Positions 24,693 through 32,903 of a stretch of 64,000 bases of DNA are shown here, piece by piece (the stretch's first letter is position 1; each line of letters starts with the position of its first letter). This DNA comes from Paenibacillus typhae (GTDB taxonomy: Bacteria > Bacillota > Bacilli > Paenibacillales > Paenibacillaceae): positions 1-64,000 of the forward strand of contig NZ_FNDX01000005.1 of NCBI RefSeq assembly GCF_900099765.1. Direction: 5' to 3'. The notes under the pieces are model-generated. The model worked only from the letters and a program-made list of their open reading frames with translations, did not search any database and was not told where the DNA came from. The position numbers and the translations under genes are program-made.

Positions 24693-27479
24693 TTGAGCAC
24701 TGATAAAATCGGAATTCCGTTGGAAGGCTTTGCTGAATTCAGCAGAATCGTAGCTGCAGAAGGCGCGGTGCTGCTGCGCAATGAAGGAAATGTGCTGCCG
24801 CTGCGTGAAAACGAAACCGCTTCAGTTTTTGGCAGAACCCAAGTGAACTACTACCGCAGCGGTACAGGATCGGGCGGAAGCGTGAATGTGGCTTATACAA
24901 CGAACCTGCTGGACGGGCTGCGCAGCAAGGAGAATATTAAGGTCAATGAAGAGCTGGCCGCCGTCTATGAGAATTGGATTCAGGAGCATCCGTTCGACAA
25001 CGGCGGGGGAGGCTGGGCTGCTGAACCATGGCACCAGAAGGAAATGCCGCTGACGGATGAACTGGTGAAGCAGGCCAGAAGCGTGTCCGATAAGGCGATC
25101 ATCGTTATCGGCCGCACTGCCGGCGAAGATCAGGATAACGCGGATGCAGAGGGAAGCTACCAGCTGACCGGGGATGAGAAGACGATGCTGAAGCAGGTGA
25201 CGGCCTATTTCGAACAGACCATCGTCGTGCTGAACGTATCGAATATTATTGATATGAGCTGGCTGAATGATGAGAGCCATGCCAATCCGATCTCTTCAGT
25301 GATCTACTCGTGGCAGGGCGGAATGGAAGGCGGCAATGCGATTGCCGATGTGCTGGCCGGAGACGTTACGCCAAGCGGCAAGCTGACGGACACCATTGCG
25401 TATTCGATCAATGATTATCCGTCGACGGTCAATTACGGCAACGAATTCAAGAACCTGTACCAGGAAGATATTTATGTGGGCTACCGGTATTTTGAGACGT
25501 TTTGTCCGGATAAGATCCAGTTTGAATTCGGCTACGGGCTCTCCTATACCACGTTCAGTGTAGAACCGAAAGAAGCCAAGCTGTTCACCAAGGATGAGAA
25601 AACCTATGCATGGATCGACGTAACCGTAACCAATACTGGCAGTACTTATGCCGGAAAAGAAGTCGTACAGGCCTACTACGAAGCCCCGCAGGGCAAGCTG
25701 GGTAAACCGGCAAAGGTTCTGGCGGCCTTCGGTAAGACCGGGGTGCTGTATCCGGGTGAATCCGAGACGATTGCTCTTAGCTTCGAGCTGCGGACTATGG
25801 CATCCTATGATGATGCCGGAGTGACAGGATATCCTTCGGCCTATGTGCTGGAAGCCGGAACCTACCGGCTGTACGCAGGGACAAGTGTAAAGCAGGCTGT
25901 GCCTGTCGGCTTTGAAGGCAAAGAGGGATATGTGCAGGAGGAACTCGAGGTAGTGAAGCAGCTGCAGGAGGCGCTGGCGCCTTCGGAGAGCTTCACCAGA
26001 ATGATGCCGGGCGCCCGCCGGGCGGACGGCTCTTATGAGCTTACCTATGTGGAAGCGCCCAAGCAGAAGATTTCGCTGGCCGAGCGCATTGAGCGAAACC
26101 TGCCGCAGAGTCTGGAACAGACCGGCGACCAGGGCTATAAGCTGCGCGATGTGCAGGAGGGCAAAGTCAGCCTGGCAACGTTCATCGCCCAGCTGAGTGA
26201 TGAGGACCTGGCCGCACTGGTCAGAGGCGAAGGGATGAGCAGCCCGCTGGTTACGCCGGGAACGGCTTCCGCCTTCGGCGGGGTAACTGATTCGCTGTAC
26301 AGCTATGGCATCCCTGTGGCCTGTACATCTGACGGCCCGTCCGGTATCCGTATGGACAGCGGGCAGAAGGCGACCCAGGTCTCGATAGGAACGCTGCTGG
26401 CGGCAACCTGGAATCCGGAGCTGGTGGAGGAGCTGTATGTGATGGAGGGGCAGGAGCTGCTGCGCAATAACATTGACACGCTGCTCGGACCGGGACTCAA
26501 CATCCGCCGCAGCCCGCTGAACGGGCGCAACTTTGAATACTTCTCCGAAGATCCGCTGGTCTCCGGCGTATTCGCCGCTGCCTGCACCCGCGGAATCCAC
26601 AAAGGCGGATCAAGTGCAACGCTGAAGCACTTCGCCTGCAACAATCAGGAGAAATACCGCAGTAAGGTGGATGCTGTTGTATCGGAACGCGCCCTGCGCG
26701 AGATTTACCTGAAGGGCTTTGAGATTGCGGTTAAAGAGGGCGGAGCGAATTCAATCATGACCTCTTATAATCCGGTTAACGGACACTGGGCGGCATCCAA
26801 CTATGACCTGAATACAACCATTCTCCGCGGCGAATGGGGCTTCAAGGGTATCGTGATGACCGACTGGTGGGCAGTAATGAATGACTGTGCCGAGGGCGGC
26901 CCGGCTGACCGGAAGTACACGAACTGGATGGTCCGCGCCCAGAATGACCTGTACATGGTTGTCAGCAACTATGGTGCGGAAACCAACGCTTACGGAGATA
27001 ACACCATTGAGGCGCTGGCGAACGGTACGCTGACCCGCGGAGAGCTGCAGCGCAGCGCGGTTAACATTCTGGAATTCATCCTTCAGGCGCCGGTCTCCTC
27101 CAGAGAGCAAGTGATCGAAGAGACGGTTGAGTCCTTTACCGCTGCGCCGGCCCTGGCGGCAGAACAGGCACAGACGCTGTCCGCCCAGGGACAGGTTACA
27201 CTGACTGCAGAAGGCACGGCCGTCCTGAAGGTGGAACAGGCCGGAGTATACCGGCTGTTTGCCCGCGTCATGTCCCCGGATACCGAGCTGGCGCAGAGCG
27301 CATGCAACCTGAACCTGAACGGCCGGACGGTGACAACCGTTCAGACGAACGGTACTGGAGGCCGCTGGATTCAGCTGAAGCTGGTTAAGGCACAGCTGGA
27401 AGCCGGCCTGTATGAGCTGACCCTGGAGCATGTGAAGCCTGGGATGCAGGTGGAAGCTATCGAATTTAAACTGGTGTAG
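24693..27479 (+). CDS. GH3 beta-glycosidase with reversed domain order
   Basis: A 928-residue intracellular enzyme (no signal peptide). The usual GH3 order is swapped. The (alpha/beta)6 C-type domain comes first (~10-270, AAEGAVLLRNEGNVLPL, VVLNVSNIIDMSW), followed by a fibronectin-III-like domain (~300-410, FGYGLSYTTF, YAGKEVVQAYYEAP). The TIM-barrel N-type domain follows (~480-790, SDGPSGIR, LGPGLNIRRSPLNGRNFEYFSEDP, SSATLKHFACNNQE) with the nucleophile Asp in VMTDWWA at ~723. A ~120-residue beta-sandwich ends the protein. This order is known from rumen and clostridial beta-glucosidases such as those of Ruminococcus albus. TTG 24693 follows GGGAGGA. The substrate (beta-glucoside or xyloside) is not fixed by sequence. 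Confidence 0.93.
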   Translation: MSTDKIGIPLEGFAEFSRIVAAEGAVLLRNEGNVLPLRENETASVFGRTQVNYYRSGTGSGGSVNVAYTTNLLDGLRSKENIKVNEELAAVYENWIQEHPFDNGGGGWAAEPWHQKEMPLTDELVKQARSVSDKAIIVIGRTAGEDQDNADAEGSYQLTGDEKTMLKQVTAYFEQTIVVLNVSNIIDMSWLNDESHANPISSVIYSWQGGMEGGNAIADVLAGDVTPSGKLTDTIAYSINDYPSTVNYGNEFKNLYQEDIYVGYRYFETFCPDKIQFEFGYGLSYTTFSVEPKEAKLFTKDEKTYAWIDVTVTNTGSTYAGKEVVQAYYEAPQGKLGKPAKVLAAFGKTGVLYPGESETIALSFELRTMASYDDAGVTGYPSAYVLEAGTYRLYAGTSVKQAVPVGFEGKEGYVQEELEVVKQLQEALAPSESFTRMMPGARRADGSYELTYVEAPKQKISLAERIERNLPQSLEQTGDQGYKLRDVQEGKVSLATFIAQLSDEDLAALVRGEGMSSPLVTPGTASAFGGVTDSLYSYGIPVACTSDGPSGIRMDSGQKATQVSIGTLLAATWNPELVEELYVMEGQELLRNNIDTLLGPGLNIRRSPLNGRNFEYFSEDPLVSGVFAAACTRGIHKGGSSATLKHFACNNQEKYRSKVDAVVSERALREIYLKGFEIAVKEGGANSIMTSYNPVNGHWAASNYDLNTTILRGEWGFKGIVMTDWWAVMNDCAEGGPADRKYTNWMVRAQNDLYMVVSNYGAETNAYGDNTIEALANGTLTRGELQRSAVNILEFILQAPVSSREQVIEETVESFTAAPALAAEQAQTLSAQGQVTLTAEGTAVLKVEQAGVYRLFARVMSPDTELAQSACNLNLNGRTVTTVQTNGTGGRWIQLKLVKAQLEAGLYELTLEHVKPGMQVEAIEFKLV

Positions 27480-27510
27480 GATAAGGCCTAAGCGCCGTTT
27501 CCAGCCCTGA

Positions 27511-27557
27511 AGCAAAAGGCACTCCGGCCCCGGCCGAGTGCCTTTTGCTTTTTTTGG
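27511..27557 (+). terminator. Terminator after GH3
   Basis: AAGCAAAAGGCACTCCGGCC pairs with GGCCGAGTGCCTTTTGCTT, then a T run. Confidence 0.92.
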
Positions 27558-27661
27558 TTAAATAACAGGTAAGCAACTATTCGGCTCCCGGTTCCGTCTT
27601 AGAGATACAGCCGCTTAGGATTTGACAACCTTACTACTACTTCAAGGGAGATGAGTGCGAT

Positions 27662-28255
27662 ATGAAAAAAGCGATACTACTAACAACAATAATGTGCAGT
27701 CTGGCCTTGGCCGGCTGCGGGAATAACGCACAGCAGAATACCAATTCGGCCGGATCAGACCCGGCCGCACAGGAGACGGCTGCGCCTTCAGCAACGGCTC
27801 CGGCTACTGCAGCACCGGAAGAAACGGCAGCCGCGGCAACTGCAACAACGGCCCCGGCGGCAACAGCGGCTGCTGAGCAGACGCCGGCGGCTTCCGCCGT
27901 CAAGCAGAAGTATCTGGATAAGCTGGATGCTGTGGAAGCCGGACTCAGCGATCTGCAGGAGCAATATGATTCCGGGGTAACGGCCTCCATGACCGAGGCT
28001 GCAACCAAGGAATATGAGCGCTGGGATAAGGCTCTGAACGAAGTTTACACTGCGCTCAAGAGCCTGCTCTCCGAGAGCGAAATGGCTGAGCTCAAGGAGG
28101 AGCAGCTGGAGTGGGTCACCTACCGGGATAAAACAGCCGAGGAAGCGGCGGCTAAATATGAAGGCGGCACGATGCAGCCGCTGGAATATGTGGCTGTGCT
28201 GGCAAGCACTACAAAAGAAAGAAGCTATGAGCTTGTAAATATGTACATGAAGTAA
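27662..28255 (+). CDS. Lipoprotein with LprI-like (DUF1311) domain
   Basis: A 197-residue exported lipoprotein: basic start, hydrophobic core and lipobox LAGC with Cys19. Residues ~25-75 are an Ala/Thr/Pro-rich low-complexity spacer. The rest (~100-190) has the family pattern YERWDKALNEVYTALKSLL, EEQLEWVTYRDKTAEEAAAKYEGG as in lysozyme-inhibitor LprI-like proteins. In Gram-positives the role is unknown; an inhibitor of cell-wall hydrolases at the membrane surface is a family-based guess. AAGGGAG precedes the start. Confidence 0.82.
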   Translation: MKKAILLTTIMCSLALAGCGNNAQQNTNSAGSDPAAQETAAPSATAPATAAPEETAAAATATTAPAATAAAEQTPAASAVKQKYLDKLDAVEAGLSDLQEQYDSGVTASMTEAATKEYERWDKALNEVYTALKSLLSESEMAELKEEQLEWVTYRDKTAEEAAAKYEGGTMQPLEYVAVLASTTKERSYELVNMYMK

Positions 28256-28270
28256 GATTGCCGGATACAT

Positions 28271-28323
28271 TAAGGCCGGGCAGTGGTTTTCCTGATCCCA
28301 GGAGACCGCTGTCCGGCCTTTTT
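28271..28323 (+). terminator. Terminator after the LprI-like gene
   Basis: AAGGCCGGGCAGTGGT pairs with ACCGCTGTCCGGCCTT, then TTT. Confidence 0.85.
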
Positions 28324-28345
28324 ACCGGTTTACAAGCCATAGCTG

Positions 28346-28765
28346 CTATTCTTTATTCATAAGTCCCTTCAGCCCGGTCATAAACGGCCGGATCTGCTTA
28401 ATCATGCCATAGCCCATCTTCATGACCGGCATCGCCCGGCGGATCAGGCCAAAGAAGCGCAGCCCGCCGCCCATCAGCCCGCCCAGTCCGCCGAGTCCGG
28501 CCCCGGCGCCGCCCGCTCCGCCCAGGCCGCCAAGCAGCGGCCCCAGGAGCGGCATAAAAGCGGACACCTCCGCCTGATTGGCGCGGGCCGTGGAGGCTTT
28601 TCCCGCTTTTTTGCGGGCGCGCGGTTGGACGGAGAGGACCACCGCCTCTTTTTCACAGCCGGTTATCCATCCCACATACGTCCGTCCGTCATGAAGCGTA
28701 ACGCAGACCTTGCGGCCCTTCAGCTGCTTGGCCTGCCTGCGGACTTTTGCTGAATTTCCCATCAA
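28346..28765 (-). CDS. Hypothetical protein with Sm/Lsm-like N-terminus and Gly-rich core
   Basis: A 139-residue protein. Residues ~10-48 (KQLKGRKVCVTLHDGRTYVGWITGCEKEAVVL) look like the first strands of an Sm-like or SH3-like barrel (GxxVxVxLxDGRxYxG...). A basic linker (RARKKAGKAS) follows, then a Gly/Leu-rich hydrophobic stretch (~70-100) and a hydrophobic, basic tail. The initiation region has AAGGCGAGGTGATC upstream. I do not recognise a characterised family; RNA binding or membrane association are only suggestions from composition. Confidence 0.6.
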   Translation of the reverse strand: MMGNSAKVRRQAKQLKGRKVCVTLHDGRTYVGWITGCEKEAVVLSVQPRARKKAGKASTARANQAEVSAFMPLLGPLLGGLGGAGGAGAGLGGLGGLMGGGLRFFGLIRRAMPVMKMGYGMIKQIRPFMTGLKGLMNKE

Positions 28766-29189
28766 GGATCACCTCGCCTTCCTGTTTACTTTATAGTACA
28801 CAGGGCTGCGGATACGGCTTGTGCTGATGTATATACGCCTGCAAGCTTTTTTACAGGGGGATGGCAATGCGGCATATGACCGTAAGTGGCAAATAACAGT
28901 GGAGAAATGGGAATGCGGCTGCTCTACCGGACGAAACCGGGAGCCGCTGTTTGCCTGGGCGGGGTCTGGTTCACGCCGGATTATTACAGCTTTATTATGG
29001 TATGGTCTATGAAATCCTGGCGGTATCGTCGATATTAATAATGAGAGCTATTACGTTGAGTGTCAGGTTTTATGGATATGCGAAGACACGCAGACCTGTT
29101 TGGTTAGCCGTGTTATTATAAATACTGGCCCTTTCACTTTCTGACATTATAACGTGGCTGTTTAGAATACGACTTCCGGGGAGACTATC
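28766..29189 (+). other. Leader region of the CHASE4-GGDEF-EAL gene
   Basis: This stretch holds GC-rich short inverted repeats (around 28905-28965) and an AT-rich promoter-like part with TTATTATAAATACT (29112-29126). A 63-codon frame at 28821 has no ribosome-binding site and no recognisable product. I see no riboswitch consensus here. Confidence 0.4.
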
Positions 29190-31565
29190 ATGAAGCTGCG
29201 TACCAAGATTACATTGTTCATTATAACCATTGCCCTGCTCACCTTGGCCTCTACCTACCTGACTTCACAGGAGATTTTTCTGGACCAGTTCACCGAGCTG
29301 GACCGGGAAGCGCTGGAAGGACGCATGTCGGATATCATCCAGTCCTACGATTTGGAGCTTCAGGGTATGCACGAGACGATGCTTAATTACTCCGTTTGGG
29401 ACGAGACCTATGACTATGTCTCCTCCCAAACGTTCGAGGATCCGCAGAACCCTTACATCCTCAGTAACTATGACGAGGAGACCTTTAAGAGCAACCGGTT
29501 TGATCTCATGGCATTGACCAACGGAAGAGGAAATCTGGTCTATAGCGGCTTGTATGATTCCAGCAAGGAGACTGTAACACCAGTAACGCCGGAAATTGTC
29601 GATCTTTTCGGGGATATCCGGGAGCAGCTGGACATTTTTACCGAACCAGAGAATTCCTACACCGGACTTGCCATCCTGAATAACGGGCCTATGCTAATGA
29701 CTTTCCAGCCGGTTATTCACAACGACATGACAGGTCCCGTCGCCGGGATGGTGGTGGCCGGCAGGATGCTGGATGATACGGAAATCGGCCGGATCGGGGT
29801 GCTAAGCCCGTCCGGTATAACCGTGGAGAAAGTCTCTGACGGCCTGCTGAAGGAGAGCAGGGGGCAGGAAATATGGGTGAGCCAATTGCCGGGAGACCGG
29901 CTGTCAGGTCATGCCATAATCGACGATCTGTTCGGCAATCCTGGGATCGTAATTTCGATGGAGCAGCCCCGCCGTATTTATCAAATCGGCAAAAATGCGA
30001 TGACCAATTTCACGCTGTTCTTCATTATCTCTACCTTTGGTATATGCATGCTCAGCCTGCTGTTCGTTAAGCATACCATCCTGTCCCGGATGACAGCGCT
30101 GGTCCGCAGTATCCGGATCATCGGCAAAAGCCGGGATCTGTCGATCCGCCTTGACATCAAGGGAGGGGATGAACTGAGTGAGGTAGAGGGGGAATTCAAC
30201 CGGATGATTTCCTCGCTCGAAACTGCGCAGGTAGAGCTGCACCGGCAGGCTATGGTCGACCCGTTGACCCAGCTGCCGAACCGCGCCCTTTTTTTTCAGA
30301 CACTGAACCGGACCATCTCCAAAGCCGACCGGCAGGACCTGCAGATTGTGCTGCTGTTCATCGACCTCGACTATTTCAAGACGGTCAACGATACCTGGGG
30401 GCATGACTTCGGGGATGCGGTCCTCAAGCAGATCGCGGATCGTCTCACCGGCGCCGTCGGGCCGGATGATCTTGTGTCCCGGCTTGGCGGGGATGAATTC
30501 ATTATTCTTCTCTCCCGTTTTTCCGGTGCGGAGGATATTCAGGCCCGGATTTCCGCAATTCAGCGGGTGCTGGCTGAACCGCACACACTGAACGGCCAGT
30601 TATTTCACAGTACGGCAAGCATCGGGGTCAGCATCTATCCGCAGAATGGAAAGGACGCTGAACTTCTTGTCAAGGCTGCCGATCTGGCGATGTTTCAGGT
30701 CAAGGAGAATGGACGGAACAACATCTGCCATTATTCGGAGAAGCTTGAAGAGGCTTTCAGCCGCAAAAAGGTGATTGGCAGACAACTGCTCTCCGCTGTC
30801 GATAATGGCGAGCTTGAGCTGCATTACCAGCCGATTCTCTCGGCATCGACGCTTGATGTCGTCAAGGTTGAAGCACTGCTGCGCTGGACAAGTCCAACGT
30901 TCGGGCCGGTGTCCCCTGCGGAGTTCATTCCGCTGGCAGAAGCCGGCGGCTCTATTTTTGGTATCGGTAACTGGGTGCTCCGCAAGGTCTGTGCGGACCT
31001 CCGCAGCTTCCGGGATGAAGGCCTCCGGCTAAAGGCAGCTGTCAATATCTCGGGGATGCAGCTTATGCAGCCCGGTCTGCCGGAGCAGCTGGCGGAGGCA
31101 CTTGCAGACCACGGACTTACGGCAGATAGTCTGGAGCTGGAAATCACGGAGACGGTCCTGATGTCGGACGAGGACATCATCTCCTCTCTTATAAACCTCC
31201 GCAGCATGGGGTTTTGCATCTCGCTCGACGACTTTGGCACCGGCTTCTCGTCGCTGAGCTATCTGCGGACCTTCCCGGTAGATCTTATCAAGATTGACCG
31301 GTCTTTCGTTTCCGGCATTCAGCCGGGGGCTTCCGATGATACACTCGTCCGGGCAATCATTGAACTCAGCCACAACCTTGGCCTGCGGGTCGTTTCCGAA
31401 GGGGTGGAGCTGAAAGAGCAGTTTGACCTGCTGTGTGCCCTTGGAAGCGACCAGCTTCAGGGTTACTTCATCAGCAGACCGCTGCCAGCTTCGGCTTTGA
31501 AGGCGTTTATTTCAGGCTATGCCTCCGCTGCCTCCGCAAGGGAATCCTCCGCAAACATACGGTAG
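29190..31565 (+). CDS. CHASE4-HAMP-GGDEF-EAL cyclic di-GMP enzyme
   Basis: A 791-residue membrane protein. A first membrane helix (~7-27) is followed by an extracytoplasmic CHASE4-type sensor (~45-240; NYSVWDETYDYVSSQ is characteristic), a second helix (~270-292), HAMP (~293-345), GGDEF (~352-515) with intact RLGGDEF but no RxxD inhibitory site, and EAL (~525-780). The EAL domain has VEALLRW, VNISGMQL, EITETVL, DDFGTGFSSL, IKIDRSFV, SEGVE and LQGYFISRP. All catalytic EAL residues are present, so it may act as a dual enzyme or a phosphodiesterase with a regulatory GGDEF. Unlike the enzyme at 4187 it has no visible c-di-GMP riboswitch. Confidence 0.93.
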   Translation: MKLRTKITLFIITIALLTLASTYLTSQEIFLDQFTELDREALEGRMSDIIQSYDLELQGMHETMLNYSVWDETYDYVSSQTFEDPQNPYILSNYDEETFKSNRFDLMALTNGRGNLVYSGLYDSSKETVTPVTPEIVDLFGDIREQLDIFTEPENSYTGLAILNNGPMLMTFQPVIHNDMTGPVAGMVVAGRMLDDTEIGRIGVLSPSGITVEKVSDGLLKESRGQEIWVSQLPGDRLSGHAIIDDLFGNPGIVISMEQPRRIYQIGKNAMTNFTLFFIISTFGICMLSLLFVKHTILSRMTALVRSIRIIGKSRDLSIRLDIKGGDELSEVEGEFNRMISSLETAQVELHRQAMVDPLTQLPNRALFFQTLNRTISKADRQDLQIVLLFIDLDYFKTVNDTWGHDFGDAVLKQIADRLTGAVGPDDLVSRLGGDEFIILLSRFSGAEDIQARISAIQRVLAEPHTLNGQLFHSTASIGVSIYPQNGKDAELLVKAADLAMFQVKENGRNNICHYSEKLEEAFSRKKVIGRQLLSAVDNGELELHYQPILSASTLDVVKVEALLRWTSPTFGPVSPAEFIPLAEAGGSIFGIGNWVLRKVCADLRSFRDEGLRLKAAVNISGMQLMQPGLPEQLAEALADHGLTADSLELEITETVLMSDEDIISSLINLRSMGFCISLDDFGTGFSSLSYLRTFPVDLIKIDRSFVSGIQPGASDDTLVRAIIELSHNLGLRVVSEGVELKEQFDLLCALGSDQLQGYFISRPLPASALKAFISGYASAASARESSANIR

Positions 31566-31637
31566 GGTACTGCAAATGAGATCAAACCGGCAATTTCCTT
31601 TTTTGCTATGATCCATAGTGAAAGGAGAGAGGCTTCA

Positions 31638-32549
31638 ATGTACGAATGGAATGAGATGGTCCAGCGGATGATTGACTGGATTGACGGTGATCTTACGGAC
31701 GCGCCAACCCTGCTGCGGATGTCAGAGCAGCTTGGCTACTCGCCGTACTACTGCACCAGGCAGTTTCATGCCCTGACCGGATTGACTGTGCGGGACTATA
31801 TCCGGCTGCGGCGGATCAGCCGTGCCGCCCTGGAGCTCCGCGATACGGATGACCGTATTCTGGATATAGCCGTAAAGTACGGATTTTCATCACAGGAGGC
31901 GTTCTCGCGGGCGTTTGTGAAGGCCTTTAAGCTGACGCCGGGAGCGTACCGTACAGTCCGCAGCCCCATTCCGCTGGCCATTCGTGCCGAGGTATTCTCC
32001 CCTTATCACTACTTGATGAAGGAGCGGGAAAAAATGCGGGAGGTTCATCTGCAGGCAGCGGAGATTAAGCTTGAGTTCATACCGGACCATAAATTTATCG
32101 GCATCTGGGACCGGGATTCGGTCAACTACGGCGGATTCTGGAACAACGGGCATAACTGTGACGAGGTGTCGGGAACGCTGGAGAGCATGTCCCATCATAC
32201 GCTGGAGGGGCAGCTGGGCCAGACGGCCGGGTGGTTCTACGTGAACGGGCGCAAAGGCTACCTGTACGGAATCCCGGTGCCTGCTGATTATTCCGGGGAA
32301 ATTCCGGAGGGGATGGAGTGCCGGGACATCCCGGCTTCGGAGTACCTGGTCTTTTTCCACCCGCCGTTTGATTACCTGCAGGATAACGGGGCAGTGATGC
32401 GCACAGTCGAGGAAGTAGCCTGGAACTATGACCCTATACAAATGGGTTATGTCTGGGACGAGGAAGAGAAGCAGGATTATCAGCGCCATTTTCCTGAAGG
32501 CTACGGCTACGCCGTGTTGCGGCCGGTGAAGAAGGCCGGTTCGGAGTAA
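31638..32549 (+). CDS. AraC-family regulator with GyrI-like effector domain
   Basis: A 303-residue regulator. The N-terminal ~105 residues hold two AraC helix-turn-helix units (LRMSEQLGYSPYYCTRQFHALTG and ILDIAVKYGFSSQEAFSRAFVKAFKLTPGAYR). Residues ~135-300 form a GyrI/SOUL-type small-molecule-binding domain. This is the Rob/SoxS-like architecture seen in multidrug-responsive activators. ATG 31638 is selected because AAAGGAGAG lies 8 bases upstream. No obvious target is adjacent on the same strand. Confidence 0.88.
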   Translation: MYEWNEMVQRMIDWIDGDLTDAPTLLRMSEQLGYSPYYCTRQFHALTGLTVRDYIRLRRISRAALELRDTDDRILDIAVKYGFSSQEAFSRAFVKAFKLTPGAYRTVRSPIPLAIRAEVFSPYHYLMKEREKMREVHLQAAEIKLEFIPDHKFIGIWDRDSVNYGGFWNNGHNCDEVSGTLESMSHHTLEGQLGQTAGWFYVNGRKGYLYGIPVPADYSGEIPEGMECRDIPASEYLVFFHPPFDYLQDNGAVMRTVEEVAWNYDPIQMGYVWDEEEKQDYQRHFPEGYGYAVLRPVKKAGSE

Positions 32550-32611
32550 GAGCGGATGTATGGAATGAAGAATGAAGCCGCCTGTCTGGGCGGCTTTTTG
32601 CTGTTGGCGGT

Positions 32612-32852
32612 TGGACTCCGAAAACGGGCTGAAAGCGGGCAAACGGGTGGAATTAAACGGAAAAATCCCTCTGTTTCTGCTGAAAGTGGGCAGACGGGTG
32701 AAATCAAAGGGAAAAATCCCTTTGATTCCGCTCAAAGCGGGCGGACAGGTGCAAATCAAAGGGAAGAATCCCTCTGGTTCTGCTGAAAACGGGCGGACGG
32801 TCGAGCTCAAAGTGAAAAATTTCTCTGATTCCGCTGGAAGCGGGCGGACGGA
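32612..32852. repeat. Tandem 51-52-bp repeat, about 4.5 copies
   Basis: Units begin GCTGAAAGCGGGC (or GCTCAAAGCGGGC, GCTGAAAACGGGC), continue with ACGGGTGxAAxTCAAAGGG and end GAAAAATCCCTCTGxTTC. The AGGGAAAAATCCCTTTG part is itself an inverted repeat, so transcripts could form short hairpins. The array fills the gap between the AraC-GyrI gene and the converging XRE gene. A related motif recurs at 52228-52345. Confidence 0.8.
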
Positions 32853-32903
32853 CGGTCCAAGACCGTTAGACCCAATACCCCTCCATTAACCATTAGCAGC
32901 AGC

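Noticed and set aside
25296..26600. 434-codon minus-strand ORF inside GH3
   Set aside because: It is a shadow of the GH3 codon pattern, with no ribosome-binding site or known domain.
28821..29012. 63-codon ORF before the CHASE4 protein
   Set aside because: No ribosome-binding site and no similarity to any protein I know.
32612..32852. CRISPR array
   Set aside because: The units are contiguous and diverged, with no unique spacers between conserved repeats and no cas genes nearby.
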